DNA from: VXLM01 sp965242665
GTDB lineage: Bacteria > Chloroflexota > Dehalococcoidia > Lucifugimonadales > VXLM01
Direction of reading: 5' to 3'
NCBI GenBank assembly: GCA_965242665.1
Contig: OZ251484.1
Span: 2,976,001 to 3,040,000, forward strand
DNA length: 64,000 bases
The position numbers and the translations under genes are program-made. The notes below the pieces were generated by a model. The model did not search any database. It had not been told where the DNA came from and worked only from the letters and a program-made list of their open reading frames with translations. Positions 1 to 8,162 of this stretch are shown in pieces (position 1 is the first letter of the stretch; every line of letters starts with the position of its first letter).

Positions 1-1
1 G

Positions 2-472
2 TTGGACTACCGCCTCGATTGCTCGATGAGGATGGGCGCGACACACGTCGTCAACGCTGCAAGGGAACCGGTCTATGATGCGGTGGTGGATATTCTCGGC
101 GGCAGGAAACCGGACATCGTGGTCGAGGCGGCCGGGTATTCCGATACCCTGAACACGGCTCTGAAGCTAGTGAAGAGCTTCGGAATCGTCTTGATGTTCG
201 GCATTCAACAGCGGAGCCGTGAGCATGGATTCGTCGTGCCGATGGAGTACAAAGACTTCCGCCGGAGCAACGCTAGACTGATAGCGGCCGCGGCGGGTCA
301 TACGGACGATGTGCGCGGGCACATCGAGTTGATGATCGAACTAAAGCGGCGTGGTTGGTGGGATCCAGGCGAGTTGATTACCCATCGGATGCGGTTCGAA
401 GATGCACAGGCGGCATATGACATGTACGCAGACCACGGCGGCCAGGTCATAAAGGTCGTCATGGAGCCGTAG
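2..472 (+). CDS. Zinc-type alcohol dehydrogenase (MDR family), C-terminal part
   Basis: This is the 3' part of a medium-chain dehydrogenase/reductase; the gene begins before the window and the reading frame is open at its first codon (base 2). The visible 156 residues start in the Rossmann domain: the segment GATHVVNA corresponds to the second half of the nucleotide-binding fold that follows the GxGxxG loop, and PDIVVEAAG plus the following GIVLMFG strand are typical of the family. The tail (HRMRFEDAQAAYDMYA, ending VIKVVMEP) matches the usual MDR C-terminus, where the chain returns to the catalytic domain. Substrate cannot be told from this part. It probably oxidises a sugar alcohol or another alcohol with NAD(P). 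The catalytic zinc ligands lie upstream of the window. Confidence 0.85.
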   Translation: MDYRLDCSMRMGATHVVNAAREPVYDAVVDILGGRKPDIVVEAAGYSDTLNTALKLVKSFGIVLMFGIQQRSREHGFVVPMEYKDFRRSNARLIAAAAGHTDDVRGHIELMIELKRRGWWDPGELITHRMRFEDAQAAYDMYADHGGQVIKVVMEP

Positions 473-515
473 CGAACAGAGGAGGACGCTCCGGGCTGGG
501 AGATGTATGCGGGCG

Positions 516-1091
516 TCAGTCCGACTTGCCTTTCAGATTCGAGAGGAACTGCTTGCGGAATTTCGAGACTTTGGGACGTACGACGACCAAGCAGTATGGC
601 TGGAAGGGATTCTTCTTGAAGTACTTCTGGTGATAGGCCTCGGCCTGATAGAACGTTTCGAGGGGAGTGATTTCGGTGACGATCGGGGCGTCCCACACTG
701 ACGCAAGAGTCATTTCTTCGATGACTTGTTCTGCCGCGATTCTTTGATCGTCGTCGTGGGTGAAGATCGCGGAACGGTACTGCGTTCCGACGTCGTTGCC
801 TTGGCGGTTTAGCGTGGTCGGGTCGTGAATCGTGAAGAAGACATCCAGCAAGTCGCGAAAGCTCAGGGTTGCGGGGTCGTAGGTGACCTGCACGACCTCC
901 GCGTGTCCTGTCGATCCGCTGCACACGGCCTCGTAGGTGGGGTGCGGCACGTGCCCCCCGGCGTAACCGGACACTACTGACTGCACTCCACGCAGCTCAT
1001 CGTACACCGCCTCTATGCACCAAAAGCATCCTCCCCCAAGGGTGGCCGCTTGGTTGCGCTCTGTAGAGTTGCTTTCGTTGTCTGGCGTCAT
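516..1091 (-). CDS. msrA: Peptide-methionine (S)-S-oxide reductase MsrA
   Basis: This enzyme reduces methionine-S-sulfoxide in oxidised proteins and free methionine, with electrons from thioredoxin. The protein is 191 residues, normal for the family. The active-site motif GCFWC lies at residues 21-25 with the nucleophile Cys22; it is followed by the conserved VVSGYAGG, the GHAEVVQVTYDP segment and the QYRSAIF strand, all standard MsrA signatures. Most MsrA proteins have GCFWG, so the extra Cys25 could act as a resolving cysteine, but this is inference. The N-terminal 14 residues are polar and are not part of the fold. It converges with the dehydrogenase upstream and does not appear to be in an operon. 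Confidence 0.95.
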   Translation of the reverse strand: MTPDNESNSTERNQAATLGGGCFWCIEAVYDELRGVQSVVSGYAGGHVPHPTYEAVCSGSTGHAEVVQVTYDPATLSFRDLLDVFFTIHDPTTLNRQGNDVGTQYRSAIFTHDDDQRIAAEQVIEEMTLASVWDAPIVTEITPLETFYQAEAYHQKYFKKNPFQPYCLVVVRPKVSKFRKQFLSNLKGKSD

Positions 1092-1461
1092 GGTCAGCGT
1101 ACCCCTTCTCCTCGTGTGAAATGCCTCGTTGGAAGCGCGCTTGCAGTCATTATACCAGCACTGGGCCTGTCTATGCTTCCATCGCTGCGCTCAGGGTTCC
1201 GTTCCTGTATCGCGACGGGTTGCCTCCCACATCGTAAAATTCATCCGGCCGTCATTCCTGTGAAAGCGGGAATCTAGCTGTTGCGTGCGACGAGTATTCA
1301 TAGGTGTACCTGCGCCTCTACAAAGCAAACGGGAACGGGACAGTGATCAGGGTATCCTCTGCTCTTTGTCGTTCCTGGTTTCGACGCCGCGGTCATGCGA
1401 GTATCTCGCGTCGGCATGTTGTGTGGTATAGTTCCCGCCAGTTTGACGGAGGGCTCGGGCA
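1092..1461. other. Intergenic region between msrA and the sulfatase-like gene
   Basis: About 370 bases with no convincing gene. It separates two divergently transcribed genes, so promoters for both should lie here. It contains a diverged REP-like palindrome (1254-1273). A weak TATAGT hexamer near 1428 and a GGAGGG Shine-Dalgarno at about 1449-1454 precede the sulfatase-like ATG. The open frame at 1050-1277 is an artefact of the REP sequence. Confidence 0.5.
1254..1273. repeat. Diverged REP-like palindrome
   Basis: The sequence ATTCCTGTGAAAGCGGGAAT followed by CTAG is a mutated copy of the element ATTCCCGCGAAGGCGGGAAT-CTAG that is present in perfect form at 48445, 48538, 48694, 48884, 49128 and 53410. 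The left arm carries two changes that weaken the stem. It lies between two genes, as expected for a REP or decayed MITE. Confidence 0.7.
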
Positions 1462-2854
1462 ATGAACGTCATTTGGATCGTCGCTGATACGTTTCGGCAG
1501 GATCATCTCGGGGCGTATGAGAAGATGCCTGAGATTCGCACGCCGTCTTTGGATGCCCTGGCCGCGCGCAGTACGGTTCGACCGGCATTACGCGGGCGGT
1601 TTTCCAACGATGCCTACTCGTGCCGACCACGCGACGGGGAGATGGACGGCGTCGCTCATGAGTTGGGAACCGCTTCCGCCCGGCACAGCGACATTGGCGG
1701 AGCTTCTCTCATCCGAGGGCATTCACACTGCGGCGATGGTGGATACTCCGTTCTATCTGCGGGACGGCATGAACTACGACCGCGGGTTTCAGACCTTTAC
1801 CGCGTATTCCGGACAGATGGGCGGGGGCGGGATCCCACAAGGAGCCGCTTCCCATGAGTCGGAAGACGCTCGGTACGCTTGGCGGTATGAATCCGACCGC
1901 AACGTCGCACGGACGATCACGAATGCCATGGAGTGGCTGCAACTTCATTACGGGGAAGACTTCTTCCTCTATGTCGATACGTGGGATCCTCACGAGCCAT
2001 GGGACGCGCCGTCGTACTATACGAAGCTGTATATGCCTGACTACGATGGCGAGGTCGTTCACCCAGTCTACGGTCGTTGGCAGGACATGCCGGGATATTC
2101 TGCGGAGTTGGTAGAGAAGGCCCATGCAACGTACTGCGGAGAGGTCACGATGGTGGACACGTGGATCGGGTACTTGATTGGAATGGTCGAGAACATGGGA
2201 TTGATGGATAAGACTGCGATCATCTTCAAGTCCGACCACTGCTTCTACTTCGGAGAGCACGGCGGGCGGTTTGGCAAGCTGCAGTTTGCAAAGAAGCCGG
2301 ACGGGACGTTGTTTCAGTTTGGGGAATCGAACACCAAGTGGGACTTCTCGCCGCTGTATGAGGAGCTGGCGTCGATACCTCTGTTGGTCTACTCGCCTGG
2401 CTTCGAGCCGGGAAGGTACGGTGGTTTGACGTCGGCCATCGATGTGATGCCGACAGTGCTGGACATCATGGGTTTCGACCCGCCCTCGTGGGTAGAAGGA
2501 CGGTCACTCTTGCGGCGTATGCGCGACCCCTCGCTGCCTGGTCGGGAATTCACAGTGACGACCGTGCCGTTTGCGAATCCTGGCGACGCCGTGCACGCGG
2601 TAGATGACCGGCTTCGCAGGTTGTCCCACGCGAACATCACGACGATCACAACCGAGGAATGGTCGTTGGTGTACAGCCCTGGGGATACTCGGTCCGAGCT
2701 TTTCCACTTGGCGTCCGATCCAAAGTAGGAGCGGAACGTGATCGCCGCACATCCGGAACGGGCGCACGCCATCCATGAGCAGTTCGTCCGTTTCATGGAA
2801 GACACTCGGTTGCATCCCCGACTGCTCGAATTTCGGAAGCGGCTCTTGGTATAG
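1462..2854 (+). pseudogene. Sulfatase-like hydrolase, broken by a frameshift and a stop codon
   Basis: The product belongs to the alkaline phosphatase superfamily (sulfatase branch). The first frame (1462 to about 1572) encodes the metal-binding start with NVIWIVADTFRQDHLGAY; near 1570-1578 the homology moves to the next frame, which continues through FPTMPTRADHATGRW, the WDPHEPWDAP segment and FKSDHCFYFGEHGGR, all sulfatase signatures. That second frame ends at a TAG (2726-2728) in SDPK-stop-ERNVIAAHPERA. The same frame stays open for 41 more codons with family-like sequence to a TAG at 2852-2854, so the stop looks like a single CAG-to-TAG change. The nucleophile position of the C/S-x-P-x-R motif holds threonine, more like phosphodiesterase members than true sulfatases. 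Two independent lesions argue for a pseudogene. Confidence 0.8.
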
Positions 2855-2968
2855 GAGAGAGGCTCATGTCGAGGGGCGCGGTGTCCATTTGCGCCGTCGC
2901 CGGTGGTTCGTCGAGCGCGGACGACTGCCGAGGGCTTGCGAGGCTCGCTGCCGCTGTTGGAGTGTGTG

Positions 2969-5254
2969 TCATTGTTCGTCGAGAGAAAACTTGACTTGCC
3001 AGATACGGCCGCCGCTCGTGAACTGGCCGGTAGTGAGGTGGGCAATCTCATACTGTGGAAGTTCGAACGACGCGAGGCATTTCCCGTCGATTATCGCCCC
3101 GCGCTCTGCAAAGTCGAAGGTGAGATCCTCGAAACCATGCTGCTTTCGAGGATCTGGGAGGTCGTCTTGGTTCGTTGGGGTGACATGCAGGAAGAAGCGC
3201 GCCTTCGTATCGGCCCGCCTGCACGATTCGTCGACGTAGTGCAGAGTATCGTTGGAGACGTACAGATCGAATTCGGAGCGCGCGGTGAGCGCGGCTGATT
3301 CTTGGATCGTGCGGATAGATTCGTGCAGTATGAACCGGAGGGCGGCCTGGTGGGCTCGTCCGTCGCGGTAGCCGGTGACGAGATAGAGGTCGAATGGGGC
3401 TGATGGACTGTCTGCAAAGATCTCTTCAAGTTCGTCAACGAGCCCCTGCTCGCGGAGTTCTGGCAGGAAGCGATATGCGGTTCGTGCAACGTATGCGCAG
3501 TCGTGCGGCTCCACGGCGGTGGTCTGGCAGAGATCGAGTTCGCCGCGCAATAGATTGGCGGAGGGGCCGTCTTCCATGGCGTCGATGAGCCGTCTTTCTG
3601 GGGATTCCGACAACTTGAGGATGTCTGCGCGTATCCAAACTCTCATTGCGCGTCGGCAGTCGGATTTGGAGAGTGTCCCGTATGCGTTCATGGGTCGATA
3701 GCGTTCTACGAAGCGGGGATCGCTGAAGAGACGGTAGTATCCACACAACCAGTTGTAATGCAACTCGACGACATCCGGCGCGCTGTAGTGGAGAAGATAG
3801 TGTATCTGAGACTGCATCTCCAACTTGGCCATCATGGGCGATCCAAGATTGCCTAGGTCGATTATGTTGAACTGCTTGAGGTAGCTTATCCCGCCTAGGT
3901 CGGGGTTGGACACCATCGGACGATGTAGGTCCTGTTCGTCCGCGACCTGCTCGAGCGCCGCTCTGGGGCCTCTGAAAAGATCCGCCGCGCAACAGAGGTA
4001 ATATGAGTCGCGCATACTAACCGTTACTATGAGAAGCACCGTTGCCGCCGCAACTGGGACAGCCCACCAGGCCTGCCGCCAGCGCAGCAGACTATAGAAC
4101 AATGCCGCGACTGCGAGGGCTGATACCATTGTCATGTGCGTGGTCGTCCGAGCGCTATCGAGGCGCGCCCCGCCGAAAATCGACTCGTTGAATGCCGAAG
4201 TTAGAGCGAGGCTGCCGATCAACAGAGACAGGAGAATCATCTCTCGGCGAGGCTGCAACAGCAACAGCACGGGCAGGGCTATGAGCACCCCGCCGCCTTG
4301 CAAGACGAGAGCAGTGGCGGCATCGTCAACTTCCGCACTCATGTGCCTCCAATTGAGGTCTAACCAGGGAGCGAGGTTGTCGAGCAAGGAGATGTTTTGG
4401 GCGTATGCGGTGTTTGGGAGGATGTCACCAAAGTAGAGGTAGCGCCATACGTGGAACAGTGCCCACATCCCGAGAGCCAGCAGGGAAAAGCGAGCCCCTC
4501 GCCAGTCGCGGAAAGCTGCGAGCCAGAATATGCCAAAGATGAACAGCATCGGGCCAACATGGTAGATGCTGTCTATCCGCACGATAGCCGCCAGGAAGGC
4601 CGGAATGGCGAACCAGTAGTTGACTCGACCGCGGCGGACGGACCAGAAGAGTATCAGCGCCGTGGAGAGGAAGAGAGTGTGCGTAACGGCGTTCTCCATC
4701 CCAGATCCGTGCCATGCCATGAAGGGAAACCAATACGTTAGGAACACCGCGGCGGCTAGGCTAACGAGGACGGCAAGGACTTTCCGTTCACGGAAGAAGA
4801 GGACGAACGTCCATCCCAGCAAGAAGGTAGCGGCGACGGTTTGCGCGAACGAGTAGGCCGCGTAGCCGATGCCTGTTACTGCGTATACCGCGGCGTAGAG
4901 GATGAACTGTGCGGGAGCCGAGTGTCCCTCGACCCGACCGCCGGATGGATTTACGCCGATGAACCCGTAATCGACGAGGTTTCGGGCATGGCTCATCGTT
5001 ATCACTCCGTCGTCCCGAACCTGATAGAGAAAGTCTTTGATGCTCGAATACTCCCACTGGAATACCAGAACGAATATGAGTCCTCCCAAGAAGGAGGCCA
5101 TGAGGGTCTGCCATGTGGGTCCGACGCTCGGAAGTTTCGACAGAAGGAAGCGTCGTTCGAGCGAGGGAACCATCTCACGGTATACGGAAGTTTTGAATGT
5201 CATTGCGGGGCTAGGCAAGTGGTTGCGCGGCGAGAAGCGGTTCGGATCGGACAT
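2969..5254 (-). CDS. Integral membrane protein, GT-C glycosyltransferase-like
   Basis: A protein of about 760 residues. The N-terminal half has roughly ten hydrophobic segments, starting with one near residues 50-70. The first extracytoplasmic loop reads DDGVITMSHARNLVDYGF followed shortly by NPSGGRVEGHSAP. This resembles the DDAxI...RYxxNL...G...NpGerVEGyTsp loop of AftB/ZomB-type GT-C enzymes, which move lipid-linked sugars on the outer face of the membrane; the acidic pair would be catalytic. The C-terminal 350 residues are soluble and unfamiliar. I chose the ATG at 5254, preceded by AGGAAG at six bases; an in-frame ATG at 5326, preceded by GGAG, is an alternative. The GT-C assignment is by motif only, and the donor and acceptor are unknown. 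Confidence 0.6.
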   Translation of the reverse strand: MSDPNRFSPRNHLPSPAMTFKTSVYREMVPSLERRFLLSKLPSVGPTWQTLMASFLGGLIFVLVFQWEYSSIKDFLYQVRDDGVITMSHARNLVDYGFIGVNPSGGRVEGHSAPAQFILYAAVYAVTGIGYAAYSFAQTVAATFLLGWTFVLFFRERKVLAVLVSLAAAVFLTYWFPFMAWHGSGMENAVTHTLFLSTALILFWSVRRGRVNYWFAIPAFLAAIVRIDSIYHVGPMLFIFGIFWLAAFRDWRGARFSLLALGMWALFHVWRYLYFGDILPNTAYAQNISLLDNLAPWLDLNWRHMSAEVDDAATALVLQGGGVLIALPVLLLLQPRREMILLSLLIGSLALTSAFNESIFGGARLDSARTTTHMTMVSALAVAALFYSLLRWRQAWWAVPVAAATVLLIVTVSMRDSYYLCCAADLFRGPRAALEQVADEQDLHRPMVSNPDLGGISYLKQFNIIDLGNLGSPMMAKLEMQSQIHYLLHYSAPDVVELHYNWLCGYYRLFSDPRFVERYRPMNAYGTLSKSDCRRAMRVWIRADILKLSESPERRLIDAMEDGPSANLLRGELDLCQTTAVEPHDCAYVARTAYRFLPELREQGLVDELEEIFADSPSAPFDLYLVTGYRDGRAHQAALRFILHESIRTIQESAALTARSEFDLYVSNDTLHYVDESCRRADTKARFFLHVTPTNQDDLPDPRKQHGFEDLTFDFAERGAIIDGKCLASFELPQYEIAHLTTGQFTSGGRIWQVKFSLDEQ

Positions 5255-5537
5255 GGGTTGCTTCCTATGCCCCGCATCTCCCGCGCGTCCGAGTTGATTG
5301 ACGCGGTCTTCATCATAGGGTGTCATTGTACTCCATTCCCGGCAGCCGCAAGGTCTCCAGTCCGTATGCGCCTTGGAGTACGAACTGCGCCCCGCGTATG
5401 GCAACTATCTGCTTGCGTCTGCCCTCATGCGCGTTGGAGTACGGCGGAGAATCCGGAGTATCCTCTCCCTTTGGGGGAACGCATGTGAGAACAGTATCCA
5501 AGGAACGGAATTCTTTCCGCGCGCATGTGGTGTGAGA

Positions 5538-5552
5538 GAAGCGGGAATCTAG
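5538..5552. repeat. Half copy of the REP-like element
   Basis: The sequence GAAGCGGGAATCTAG followed by TCGTCTGCG matches the right arm and the tail of the REP-like element seen intact in the array at 48.4-49.1 kb. The left arm is missing, so this copy cannot form the hairpin. It is a decayed remnant. Confidence 0.6.
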
Positions 5553-5648
5553 TCGTCTGCGTCCGAGGCGTATACGGACACTTGCGCCGCGGTACATCGA
5601 ACGGAACTCCGTTAGGATATTGTCACACTTTGGTTATTCGCTGGTAAT

Positions 5649-5664
5649 ATGGTATGGATACCAT
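5649..5664. promoter_or_regulatory. Palindromic operator candidate upstream of ccdA-like gene
   Basis: ATGGTAT-GG-ATACCAT is a perfect 7-base inverted repeat with a 2-base centre, about 65 bases before the ATG at 5728. Just upstream are TTGTCA (5619-5624) and TAATAT (about 5644), a weak promoter-like pair with a 19-base spacer. The palindrome lies immediately downstream of that possible -10, a common repressor position. The binding protein is unknown. Confidence 0.35.
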
Positions 5665-5727
5665 ACCCCGTGTAGACGAAGGGTCGGTGGAATCCGCGTG
5701 ATACGGCGAAAGGAGGGACTTGCGCTG

Positions 5728-6624
5728 ATGAGAACAGAAGCATCCACGAATCGAACGAGGGCTTGGACGACATACTTGCTGCCCGTGTTGGCTGCGGTCG
5801 TCCCCCTCACCATCGCCGTCGGAGGCGCAGTACTCGCCGGATCCGGAACGTCCGCCGTAGGCGATTGGGTGTTGGGAATCTCTGGAGGATCGAGCCGTTG
5901 GCTTGATGACTTGAGCGCCAACCTGGCTCTCGGGTTCGCGTTCGCAGCTGGACTCGCCGCCAGCGTCAATCCGTGCGGGTTCGCCATGCTTCCAGCCTAC
6001 CTCGCCCTCTACGTCGGATCCAGCACGGACGATGACTCCCGCACGAACATCTTTGCAAGGCTGGGCAAGGCCTTGCTCGTCGGCTGCGTCGTTACTCTCG
6101 GATTCATCGCGCTCTTCGGAATCGCCGGCATCGTCATCGGCGGCGGAGCGCGCCAAGTAATCGGCCTAATCCCATGGATTGGACTTATCATCGGTGTTGT
6201 CCTCACCTTGGCCGGTGCCTGGATACTCGGCGGCGGCAAGATATACACATCCCTCGCGCAACAGGCATCCACGAAGATGGGCGACCCGAGCCAGGTAAGC
6301 ATCAAAGGATATTTCTTCTTTGGCGTTAGCTACGGAACCGCATCTCTCAGCTGCACCCTGCCCATCTTCCTGGCAGTGCTCGGAATCGGCGGAGCGGCGA
6401 CGAACAGCCTCGCCGACTCGGTCGTCTCGTTCGTGCTCTTCGGACTTGGCATGGGGACGGTCGTCATCATCCTGACCGTCGCCGTCGCCCTCTTCAAAGG
6501 CGCGATGGTCGGCGCGCTCCGCAAGATTCTCCCGTACACCCAAGCCGTCAGCGCCGTGCTCATGATCTTAGCAGGATCCTACATCGTCTTCTACTGGCTC
6601 ACTGAGGGCCGCGACCTCCTCTAG
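5728..6624 (+). CDS. ccdA: Cytochrome c biogenesis / thiol-disulfide transporter, CcdA/DsbD family
   Basis: CcdA proteins carry reducing equivalents from cytoplasmic thioredoxin across the membrane to extracytoplasmic thiol proteins. The 298-residue product has an extra N-terminal hydrophobic segment and then the six-helix CcdA core. The two redox cysteines are visible: one in SVNPCGFAMLPAYLALY in the first core helix, and the second in GTASLSCTLPIFLAV in the fourth. A soluble linker of about 25 residues separates the two three-helix halves, as usual. The ATG at 5728 is preceded by AGGAGG, but 11 bases away, which is long; CTG codons closer to it are in frame. No cytochrome c maturation or thioredoxin-like gene lies next to it, so the partner is not in this window. 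Confidence 0.85.
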   Translation: MRTEASTNRTRAWTTYLLPVLAAVVPLTIAVGGAVLAGSGTSAVGDWVLGISGGSSRWLDDLSANLALGFAFAAGLAASVNPCGFAMLPAYLALYVGSSTDDDSRTNIFARLGKALLVGCVVTLGFIALFGIAGIVIGGGARQVIGLIPWIGLIIGVVLTLAGAWILGGGKIYTSLAQQASTKMGDPSQVSIKGYFFFGVSYGTASLSCTLPIFLAVLGIGGAATNSLADSVVSFVLFGLGMGTVVIILTVAVALFKGAMVGALRKILPYTQAVSAVLMILAGSYIVFYWLTEGRDLL

Positions 6625-6673
6625 GCAACGGAGACCCGTCTACATACATGATCAGCCCGTCTTTCCTCTCTCA

Positions 6674-7165
6674 TCAGGCGGTGTGGCAGAGGTTCCGCAA
6701 CCCCAAATACTTCGTCTCTGGGAAACCAGCTGCCAGGTCATCCCAAAATGTCGTCTTGATCTCGCTTGGGTAGATCGTCAATTCGCGCATCTCGCGCCTT
6801 GACACGAATCTCGCGTCCGAGATTGCGTGTGCGGTGTCGTCGGCGCCAACGCCCGGATTCTGCCCGGTCACCACACGGCCCGAGTATGATGTCGCCAGGA
6901 AGAAGATCTCGCAGTGATGGTAGTCCGGCTCCACGGACTCGCAGACGTACGCAATCTTGCCCAGCTCTACCGATACGCCGGTCTCCTCCATGGTCTCCCT
7001 TCGAGCGCACTCGATCAACGACTCATCCCCCTCGACCCGCCCTCCGGGCGGAACCCACCACGTCCGACCGTCTTGTCGGTGCTTCACCAGTAGCATCGAG
7101 TCGCCTTCGACCACGATCGCAGCTGCGCGAATGCGGTGCTTCATCGGAGTTGCGCCTGATGTCAT
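6674..7165 (-). CDS. Nudix hydrolase
   Basis: A 163-residue Nudix protein. These enzymes split a nucleoside diphosphate linked to another group. The Nudix box is complete: GGRVEGDESLIECARRETMEETGV fits GX5EX7REUXEEXGU, with the metal-binding glutamates in the REtmEE segment. The preceding sequence (AAAIVVEGDSMLLVKH and WWVPPGGR) gives the sheet that leads into the box. The pattern resembles the house-cleaning or ADP-ribose subgroups, but the substrate cannot be assigned. The start at 7165 has no strong ribosome site; an internal ATG at residue 8 (MKHRIRAA) is also plausible. Confidence 0.9.
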   Translation of the reverse strand: MTSGATPMKHRIRAAAIVVEGDSMLLVKHRQDGRTWWVPPGGRVEGDESLIECARRETMEETGVSVELGKIAYVCESVEPDYHHCEIFFLATSYSGRVVTGQNPGVGADDTAHAISDARFVSRREMRELTIYPSEIKTTFWDDLAAGFPETKYLGLRNLCHTA

Positions 7166-7260
7166 GAGGCGCTAGATCTCCCATAGTGGGGGACGCCCAC
7201 CGTGAGGCTGAGGAGCAGGGGGGCGGTTCGGCGCACAGTTCTGCCTCAGGGTGTCCACAG

Positions 7261-7682
7261 TTATGCGTCCTTCTCGTACTTCACGATCACCGTCGTGTGA
7301 AGCCCGCCGCGAACGTTGTAATCGAGCGTTACCATCATGCGGGCTGGCACGCCGCGGCAAGGTCGTTCAAAATTTGGTTCGCCGCGTGCTCCTGGACGAT
7401 ATGAACCCCCGAATACGACAGCAGATAGTACTTGAGCGACTTCAACTCGATGCACAGCCGATCCGGAACATACCGCACTTCCAGCGAACCGAAGTCCGGC
7501 AGCCCCGTCCAAGGACACTCCGCCGTGAACTCGCTCATTTCGATGACCACCTCGCTGTCCGCGCCCGTGTACTCGTAGTCGAACGCCAGCAGGCAATTGC
7601 GGTCGATAGCCGCGTTCGTCTTCTCTTCGCGTATCCGGTCGAGGTCTCTATAGCGGCCGCGCAGGCTTTCTATGGTTGCCAT
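7261..7682 (-). pseudogene. queF: preQ0 reductase QueF with a one-base frameshift
   Basis: QueF reduces 7-cyano-7-deazaguanine to preQ1 with NADPH in queuosine synthesis. The first 114 residues contain the whole active site: EFTAECPWTG with the nucleophile Cys56, LPDFG with the general acid Asp63, IELKSLKYYL with Glu79, and GVHIVQEHAANQI. The frame then stops at 7334-7337, just after AAACQP. The expected ending, RMMVTLDYNVRGG...KYEKDA, is present in the next frame and ends with TAA at 7261-7263. Restoring one C to the CCC run at about 7340 rejoins both parts into a normal-length, B. subtilis-type unimodular QueF of about 139 residues. It is either a sequencing error in a short homopolymer or a recent loss. 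The start is ATG 7682 after AAAGGA. Confidence 0.85.
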
Positions 7683-7787
7683 TCGTCCTTTCGCTCATCA
7701 CTCGAAGGGTAGAGTAGGCAACATTATATCTATCCCGCGGCTCGTAGACAAAGAGTCATGGCTGCAGATTCTCGGGACGTTCTCGCG

Positions 7788-7816
7788 TTGACACGTTCCG
7801 CTAAAGGGCATAGAAT
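7788..7816 (+). promoter_or_regulatory. Sigma-70 type promoter of the RAM-domain gene
   Basis: TTGACA (7788-7793), a 17-base spacer and TAGAAT (7811-7816). This is close to consensus and lies 65 bases upstream of the ATG at 7881, leaving a leader of about 55 bases that ends in an AGGAGG ribosome site. Confidence 0.7.
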
Positions 7817-7880
7817 CTGTACACATCGGCACCATTCCCTCGAAGCGTGGGAACGGTCGAGCAAACTCTAGGAGGTACTA

Positions 7881-8120
7881 ATGGGAACGAAAGCGTACGT
7901 GTTGATCGAGGTGGCCGTTGGCAAGGCCAAGACCGTGGCGAACGCAATACTGGATCTGGAAGGCGTGCAAACCGTCGACGTCGTCATGGGAACGTTTGAC
8001 ATCATCGCGGTCGTAAATGCGGGGGATGTGAGCGCGGTCGCAACGCTCGTGACAGAAGAAATCCATACCATCGACGGCGTTCTGCGAACTCAAACGTGCC
8101 TCGCCGTCTCTACTGCGTAG
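7881..8120 (+). CDS. Stand-alone Lrp/AsnC ligand-binding (RAM) domain protein
   Basis: A 79-residue protein made only of the RAM domain found at the C-terminus of Lrp/AsnC regulators. There is no helix-turn-helix part. The pattern of AYVLIEVAVGKAKTVANAIL, then a short turn and VDVVMGTFDIIAVVNAGD, then HTIDGVLRTQTCLA, fits the beta-alpha-beta-beta-alpha-beta fold that binds amino acids and forms dimers or octamers. Such orphan proteins may tune full-length Lrp proteins by mixed oligomers or act as small metabolite sensors; this is inference. It is preceded by a strong promoter and a good AGGAGG site. It lies 42 bases upstream of the alcohol dehydrogenase-like gene and could be co-transcribed with it. 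Confidence 0.88.
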   Translation: MGTKAYVLIEVAVGKAKTVANAILDLEGVQTVDVVMGTFDIIAVVNAGDVSAVATLVTEEIHTIDGVLRTQTCLAVSTA

Positions 8121-8162
8121 CCGAGGAGGACTCGCGACTACACTCATCGAGGCAATGACCGC

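Larger units (their letters stand above)
5255..5727. other. Intergenic region upstream of the CcdA-type gene
   Basis: About 470 bases between two divergent genes with no convincing coding sequence. It holds the right half of a REP-like element (5538-5552) and a perfect 16-base palindrome (5649-5664) close to the start of the ccdA-like gene. Open frames here have no recognisable homology and follow the REP-derived sequence. Confidence 0.5.

Noticed and set aside
5313..5727. Small open frames near the ccdA-like gene
   Set aside because: They are built on the half REP element and intergenic DNA and have no homology or ribosome site.
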